NCBI GenBank assembly: GCA_034231615.1
Contig: CM067322.1
Location: forward strand, 69,722,234 to 69,786,233
DNA: 64,000 nucleotides
Direction: 5' to 3'
From: Meghimatium bilineatum
Taxonomy: Eukaryota; Mollusca; Gastropoda; Stylommatophora; Philomycidae
The notes beneath the pieces are model-generated. The model searched no databases. It worked only from the letters and a program-made list of their open reading frames with translations, and was not told the origin of the DNA. Below are positions 60,579 through 64,000 of this stretch, in pieces (positions within the stretch are counted from its first letter, which is position 1; each line of letters opens with the position of its first letter). The position numbers and the translations under genes were made by a program.

Positions 60579-60882
60579 AGTGTAAAGTCAAGACAATATA
60601 AGATAGTGTAAAGTCAAGACAATACAAGATAGTGTAAAGTCAAGACAATACAAGATAGTGTAAAGTCAAGACAATACAAGATAGTGTAAAGTCAAGACAA
60701 TACAAGATAGTGTAAAGTCAAGACAATACAAGATAGTGTAAAGTCAAGACAATACAAAATAGTGTAAAGTCAAGACAATATAAGATAGTGTAAAGTCAAG
60801 ACAATACAAGACAGTGTAAAGTCAAGACAATATAAGATAGTGTAAAGTCAAGACAATATAAGATAGTGTAAAGTCAAGACAT
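60579..60882. repeat. 26-bp minisatellite, about 11.7 copies
   Basis: Unit AGTGTAAAGTCAAGACAATA plus CAAGAT, starting every 26 bp from 60579 to 60865, with only C/T and A/G variants between copies. Confidence 0.97.
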
Positions 60883-60939
60883 AGCAATGACACAAATAGG
60901 AATGGTGCACTGGCTTCATTGTACTTAGATTTCTTCTTC

Positions 60940-61205
60940 TTCTTCGTTCATTCTCAAACTCCCGCAGATTAGCAGGATGTAGTCCGGAGAACGGAATGTG
61001 TTGTGTCATGGTTTACAACATTGCTGCGATATCTGTGCATTTCGGCCTGACACATCAGACTTCAGCATGGCTTTGGGTCACTGCCCCTATATGGGATGGG
61101 ACAGCCAACTCCATCCCATAACCTCCTTAGTCGCCTTTTACGACATGCATGGAAGGTAAACAGTGTTGCTATTCTTTGCTCCCCTTTCGGGCCCTGGCAA
61201 CACAC
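60940..61205 (+). mobile_element. SINE family P, long form, best copy
   Basis: CTTCTTCTTCTTCG head, TTCTCAAACTCCCGCAGATT, GTGTCATGGTTTACAACATT, GACTTCAGCATGGCTT, CCTCCTTAGTCGCCTTTTAC then GACATGCATGG and GGGCCCTGGCAACACAC. The CGCCTTTTACGACATGC module recalls a 3' domain shared by SINEs of many animals; that identification is from memory and tentative. Confidence 0.82.
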
Positions 61206-61635
61206 GTGTGTACTTGTATGTTATTCCTGTGCATTACATCCCTCTCAAAATAGCATCACTTTGCATGCAGAGAGTTACTTCTATAAGCATCTTTATTGTA
61301 GGCATTTGTGGCTATGCTGATAGAGATACCTATAACTTAAAAAAAATATCAAGCATGCTTGACTGTGATTAGCTTTCAGGTTGGTGTTCAGTGTACAGCA
61401 CGAAAACCATACAGTCTATTGACTTTCCCCAGGTGGTTTGTTATCCACTCTTGCAGTTAAGAATAGGGGTCATTGGAGTTCAAGCTTGTGTTCCAAGGTC
61501 AGATGTGTGGCCTCAGCTGTGCTATGACCATGTTTGTTCAAGATGTCCCTGACGTTTTCTATCCATCTTTTTCATAGTCTTCCTCATACAGGGAAAGAGG
61601 TAACACAATGAATGTATTAGTTACCATGGCGAATT
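61206..61635. other. Unassigned
   Basis: TTAGCTTTCAGGTTGGTGTTCAGT at 61370-61393 also occurs near 15775 (GTTAGCTTTCAGGTTGGAGT), so a short dispersed repeat is present. No gene recognised. Confidence 0.45.
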
Positions 61636-61639
61636 AAAA

Positions 61640-61770
61640 TGTACCGGGTCATTGGTATAAATAACGGCGACAATACAATTCTGTCCCCTGGGCTACATTC
61701 AACTGGAAATCTATGAGGACAATTTTCCTGCTACAAGAGAGATCCAGTGGGAGTGTAAATAAACACAAAA
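61640..61770 (-). mobile_element. SINE family P, short form
   Basis: CCGGGTCATTGGTATAAATA, ACTGGAAATCTATGAGGAC, CTACAAGAGAGATCCAGTGG; minus orientation. Confidence 0.8.
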
Positions 61771-61799
61771 ATCGATTGAATAATATAATATAGAAGTAT

Positions 61800-62445
61800 T
61801 GAGGATTTTCCCAGTTAGATAAAGTAGTGAAAGAAAGTGAAAACAAAGGCCTCAGTTTAAACAAGAAGAAAACAGAAATAATGGTTGTCTCGAAGAGATA
61901 TACACCAGGAAGATGCAACATAATAATTAATGACACAAAATTAACACAAGTTGAAAAAATGAAATATCTTGGCACCCTGTTAACATCAGAAGGTAGATGC
62001 TCAAGTGAGATAAAGAGCTGAACAGCACAAGCCAAATAAGCATTCAAAAAAATTAGAATCATTTTGTGCAATGGAAGACTATCAATGCAGACCCAAATTT
62101 GAGTGTTAAGATGTTATATCGAACCTATTATTTTTTATGGATGTGAAGTATGGACTGTAAACAAAATATTCAAAATGAACTGGAAGCTACAGAGATGTGG
62201 TTTTTGAGAAGAATGATGAAAATACCATGGATAGCTCATAAAGCTAATGAAGATATTCTCATTGATGCTGGCATAAAAAGATCAAACATATCAAACATCA
62301 GGGGCAGACAGCCATGGTTTCTAGGGCATGTACTGAGAATAACACAGCTTGAACATTTAATAACCACTAGAAAGATCAAGGGGAGAAGAGATAGGGGACA
62401 ACAAACAGAAAAGTTGCTAAAGGCCATTGTGGCATAGTAGAAGTT
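61800..62445 (+). mobile_element. RTE-like LINE thumb and C-terminal part
   Basis: LSLNKKKTEIMVVSKR, LTQVEKMKYLGTLLTSEGRC, then IEPIIFYGCEVWTVNK, LEATEMWFLRRMMKIPWIAH, KANEDILIDAGI, WFLGHVLRITQLEHLITTRK, IKGRRDRGQQTEKLLKAI. This is the best-preserved RTE-type tail in the window, with only a few stops and one shift near 62150. No polymerase core is present upstream of 61800, so it is a 5'-truncated copy. Confidence 0.85.
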
Positions 62446-62554
62446 CACCAACCGAGTTTATTGACAGCACAAGAGACAGAGTCGTGGAGAAACATGATCG
62501 TCTATGCCATTTGGTATGGCACTTGATTGATTGAGGATTTATTAATAAAAAATC

Positions 62555-62650
62555 ATTAAGCAAATGGGATTTGAACCAAGTCCATTCAAATGGCACCACT
62601 CGCCTTGTAAGTTGAGTCCACACATTTTCCGTCTTCGACCATGACTAAGT
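62555..62650 (-). mobile_element. tRNA-related SINE fragment (T4-like)
   Basis: The minus strand carries GACTTGGTTCAAATCCC, a good Pol III B box (GGTTCAAATCC), and CTTACAAGGCGAGTGGTGCC upstream. Its arrangement resembles each arm of the inverted repeat at 33959-34157. Confidence 0.55.
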
Positions 62651-63505
62651 TGTGATGCAAGTGGGTGCCATCTGATGTGTCCATCTGAGAAAACCTCAAA
62701 TGATGATTTATTGCATGATGTTTCCTTACTAAAATGTATTATTGGTTTTGTATCCATGGTTACAAATGGGGAAATAGACCATCTAATTACGTGAGACCAG
62801 TCAGCGAGCATCTGAACAACTCCAAGATATACATAATGAACAAAAGTCTAACTCCCTGCCTACCACTTCCATCCCAAAAATTGACATTTAGGGGTATATT
62901 TGGTCTGTGAAGCCCAAGAGCAGAGTGGGTGATAAAACTGTCATGGCATAGAGTTGATATATTCACCATGTGTCTACATATTGGAAAATTGTCACAGATT
63001 AGGGATCTCCATTTGAATCAAAGGCATGAAAAACATGGATGTGCTAGGCCTATGTGATGCAAAACCATATCACAAAGTATTCACTCTCTTCAAAAACAAT
63101 CACACACAAATTTGTGATAGTTAATGTAGAGTGAATACGGGAGAAGAATCATAATATTGATGAAACAAATTTACTGCTGAAGAAATGATTTCTATAACAT
63201 ATTTATTTTAAAGTGAACTTTACACCAATTTGTTTTCTTCTTATTGCAAGAATTTTTCTTAAATTTAAATTTGCTTTACTACATAATGCAATCCAAATAA
63301 CAATAAAAAAAATAGGAAAAATTCTTCCAAGAACTGATCATAAACCCAGTACATTTATATTGAATTTACACGCGTGTTTGAACATAAGTTGAAAGTAGTA
63401 AAACTGCAGCACACAAGTAGACTCTATTTGCGTATAATACCAGCATATATCGGAAGGTCGGGTGGCAGAGGGATGTCATGAGGAGGAGACCTGAGCACTT
63501 ATAGA
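62651..63505. other. Unassigned intergenic sequence
   Basis: No gene or element recognised. Confidence 0.4.
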
Positions 63506-63509
63506 CCGA

Positions 63510-64000
63510 TGGTTCAATGTACCAACATTAATGAAGAAGACAACCTAAATAACCATCAGAGCAAACTCCTTTTTGCAGACTTCTTTTTTTATTATTATTC
63601 TGTCAGAACAATAATATCAGCAACGAAAGAACAACTACAACAACATATAAATAGACTCCGCACAACAAGTAGGGATTTTAACATTGTTAACATTGAAGTT
63701 AAACACAGAAAAAAACTGAGGCAATGTCAATTTTTTTAAAAACAAAGAAACACTACTATTCTAATCGATGATCAACAACTTTCACAGATGAAAGAATTCA
63801 CTTATCTTGGAAGCAACATATCATCAAATGGGAAAAACACCAAAGAAATTCAACAGAGCACACAGAATTTTGGGGCAGATGTCTCCTATTTTCAAAAACA
63901 AATATGTGAGCATGAACACCAAAACTGCACTATATTAAACGGATCATCATACCATCACTATGCTACCAATGTCAAACATGGACACACAGCAGAATCAAAA
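63510..64000 (+). mobile_element. LINE polymerase-to-thumb remnant, runs off the window
   Basis: SKLLFADFFFYYYSVRTIIS (canonical FADD box, disrupted), ATKEQLQQHINRLRTTSRDF, then ILIDDQQLSQMKEFTYLGSN, ISSNGKNTKEIQQSTQNFGA. It resembles the ADDxxIxAxxEExLQxxLxxL and FTYLGSxIxxxGxxxxEIxxR blocks. Truncated by the window end. Confidence 0.65.

Noticed and set aside
61649-62071. 140-codon minus-strand frame
   Set aside because: It is antisense to the RTE-like LINE and runs through a SINE P copy; a shadow frame.

Overview
The window looks like AT-rich genomic DNA of an invertebrate animal. It has GT-AG introns of 0.5 to 6.3 kb, tRNA-derived SINEs, Jockey-like and RTE-like non-LTR retrotransposons, piggyBac, hAT and Tc1/mariner DNA transposons, minisatellites and long (TA)n tracts. 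A lophotrochozoan such as a mollusc fits the mix of retroelements, but this is a weak guess and nothing seen fixes the phylum. No bacterial, organellar or viral locus was recognised. || Host gene: only one was found. Nine plus-strand exons between 168 and 20422 encode the C-terminal 300 residues of an E-NTPDase (GDA1/CD39 family) of the soluble ENTPD5/6 type. All reading phases match across the eight introns. The 5' exons (signal peptide, apyrase conserved regions 1 and 2) lie left of the window. || Its introns are packed with transposons. The 6.3-kb third intron is the most striking. It holds an apparently complete piggyBac element (4309-7740, 3432 bp) with an intact 621-residue transposase, 13-bp terminal inverted repeats, TTAA duplications and three 396-bp tandem repeats. 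This element landed inside the decayed coding sequence of a different piggyBac transposase (about 3691-7855), which two SINEs had also entered and which a truncated LINE abuts. || From 20.4 to 64 kb no host gene is recognisable. The region is a mosaic of broken LINEs: LINE-A ends in (CTAA)n, LINE-B ends in CTAATCAAG, LINE-C is a third RNase H lineage, and there are many RTE-like C-terminal pieces. It also holds SINEs with clear target-site duplications, non-autonomous DNA elements (hAT-like 41686-42358; TA-flanked 47356-48304; three pogo-like 175-bp copies; TTAA-flanked 27176-27838 and 44319-44797), Tc1 and mariner transposase relics, a 96-bp-arm inverted repeat and four minisatellites (units 26, 29, 32 and 61 bp). 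|| LINE-A, LINE-B, LINE-C and SINE families P, T1, T2, T3 and T4 are labels coined here from similarities within the window. They are not database names.
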